From assembly GCF_011250635.1 (NCBI RefSeq), contig NZ_JAANNP010000002.1, forward strand, positions 132,478 through 196,477: a DNA stretch of 64,000 nucleotides, read 5' to 3'. The translations under genes were made by a program, and so were the position numbers. Position 1 is the stretch's first letter; each line of letters starts with the position of its first letter. The notes under the pieces are model-generated. The model worked only from the letters and a program-made list of their open reading frames with translations. It had not been told where the DNA came from and did not search any database. Below are positions 63,670 through 64,000 of the stretch, piece by piece. The stretch comes from Motilibacter deserti. GTDB lineage: Bacteria > Actinomycetota > Actinomycetes > Motilibacterales > Motilibacteraceae.

Positions 63670-64000
63670 TCAGCGCGAGGGGCCGCCGGCGCCGATGGCG
63701 TCGAGGTCGGCCACGGCCTCGGCGGGCAGCCGGAGCCCGGCGCCGGCGACGTTCTCCCGCAGGTGCGCGACGGAGGAGGTCCCCGGGATCAGCAGCATGT
63801 TGGGGGAGCGCTGCAGCAGCCAGGCGAGCGCGACGGCGATCGGAGTCGTCTCCAGGCGGGTGGCCACCGCCCGCAGCGCGTCCGACTGGAGGGGGGAGAA
63901 GCCTCCGAGCGGGAAGTACGGCACGTACGCGATGCCCTGCTCGGCCGTGAGGCCGACCAGCGCGTCGTCCTCGCGCCGGGCGATGTTGTAGAGGTTTTGC
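63670..64000 (-). CDS. Aldo/keto reductase, C-terminal part (cut by window edge)
   Basis: The last 110 codons of a minus-strand gene that starts beyond base 64000. The reading frame begins QNLYNIARREDDALVGLTAEQGIAYVPYFPLGGFSPLQSDAL and continues ETTPIAVALAWLLQRSPNMLLIPGTSSVAHLRENVAGAGLRLPAEAVADLDAIG. QNLYN and PYFPLGG are the barrel strands 6 and 7 of the family, and IPGTSSVAHLRENV is the NADP(H) phosphate-binding region. The catalytic Asp-Tyr-Lys-His lie off the edge. Substrate unknown. Confidence 0.9.
   Translation of the reverse strand, partial: QNLYNIARREDDALVGLTAEQGIAYVPYFPLGGFSPLQSDALRAVATRLETTPIAVALAWLLQRSPNMLLIPGTSSVAHLRENVAGAGLRLPAEAVADLDAIGAGGPSR

Overview
The window is very GC-rich (roughly 70-75 %), has high coding density, many GTG starts and frequent ATGA/GTGA start-stop overlaps. 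Together with Ku/LigD-type end joining, UPF0182, YlbL, PPA1309, SARP regulators and initiator tRNAs without an encoded CCA, this points to an actinomycete chromosome. I cannot name the genus from the sequence alone. No integrase, transposase, phage gene or CRISPR array is visible.

Layout. 1-2.5 kb: a tiny membrane ORF, then divergent ku and a stand-alone LigD-type polymerase. 2.5-16.1 kb: a housekeeping block with a UbiB-like kinase, a ThiF/E1-like leader-binding-type protein, a DUF5679 zinc ribbon, a YgjP-like metallopeptidase, a Nudix hydrolase, a zinc-dependent metalloprotease, an NAD-dependent epimerase, MoaE, a small membrane protein, a YlbL-type PDZ/Lon protease, PPA1309 and UPF0182. 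16.1-16.5 kb: two identical initiator tRNA genes, each followed by a terminator hairpin. 16.5-19.5 kb: a TPP-riboswitch operon thiO-thiS-thiG-thiE/tenI. 19.7-25 kb: a 1740-aa secreted RCC1-propeller/LamG/Ig-like protein ending at a strong bidirectional terminator.

25-32.9 kb holds the most system-like locus: one apparent minus-strand operon, ROK regulator > NitT/TauT-type permease > ATPase > lipoprotein binding protein > sulfatase without signal peptide > secreted GH43 arabinanase-like enzyme. The gene order suggests extracellular trimming of a sulfated glycan or glycoside, import of a sulfated product and cytoplasmic desulfation under ROK control. 33-44 kb: an FBP-type zinc-finger protein, a membrane GGDEF-EAL protein, a SARP regulator with a second LuxR-type DNA-binding domain, a hemerythrin/membrane fusion, and an MMPL-TetR pair with a palindromic operator. 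44-50 kb: DUF1015, pgi, two TerD-family genes, a DinB/maleylpyruvate-isomerase-like protein and a VOC protein. 49.5-53.6 kb: a SARP-ATPase regulator, AraC regulator and VOC protein in a tight operon. 54-63.6 kb: one gene for a 3191-aa secreted protein with a degenerate SGNH-hydrolase domain, EF-hand-like loops, a long RTX calcium-binding repeat region, a poly-Gly/Pro linker and a C-terminal Calx-beta domain. The right edge cuts an aldo/keto reductase gene.

Regulation visible in the sequence: a TPP riboswitch whose conserved 3' core supplies the thiO ribosome-binding site; a probable leaderless ROK promoter; inverted-repeat operators before the ROK and MMPL genes; a possible SigF/SigB-type promoter before the hemerythrin gene; and several strong hairpin terminators.
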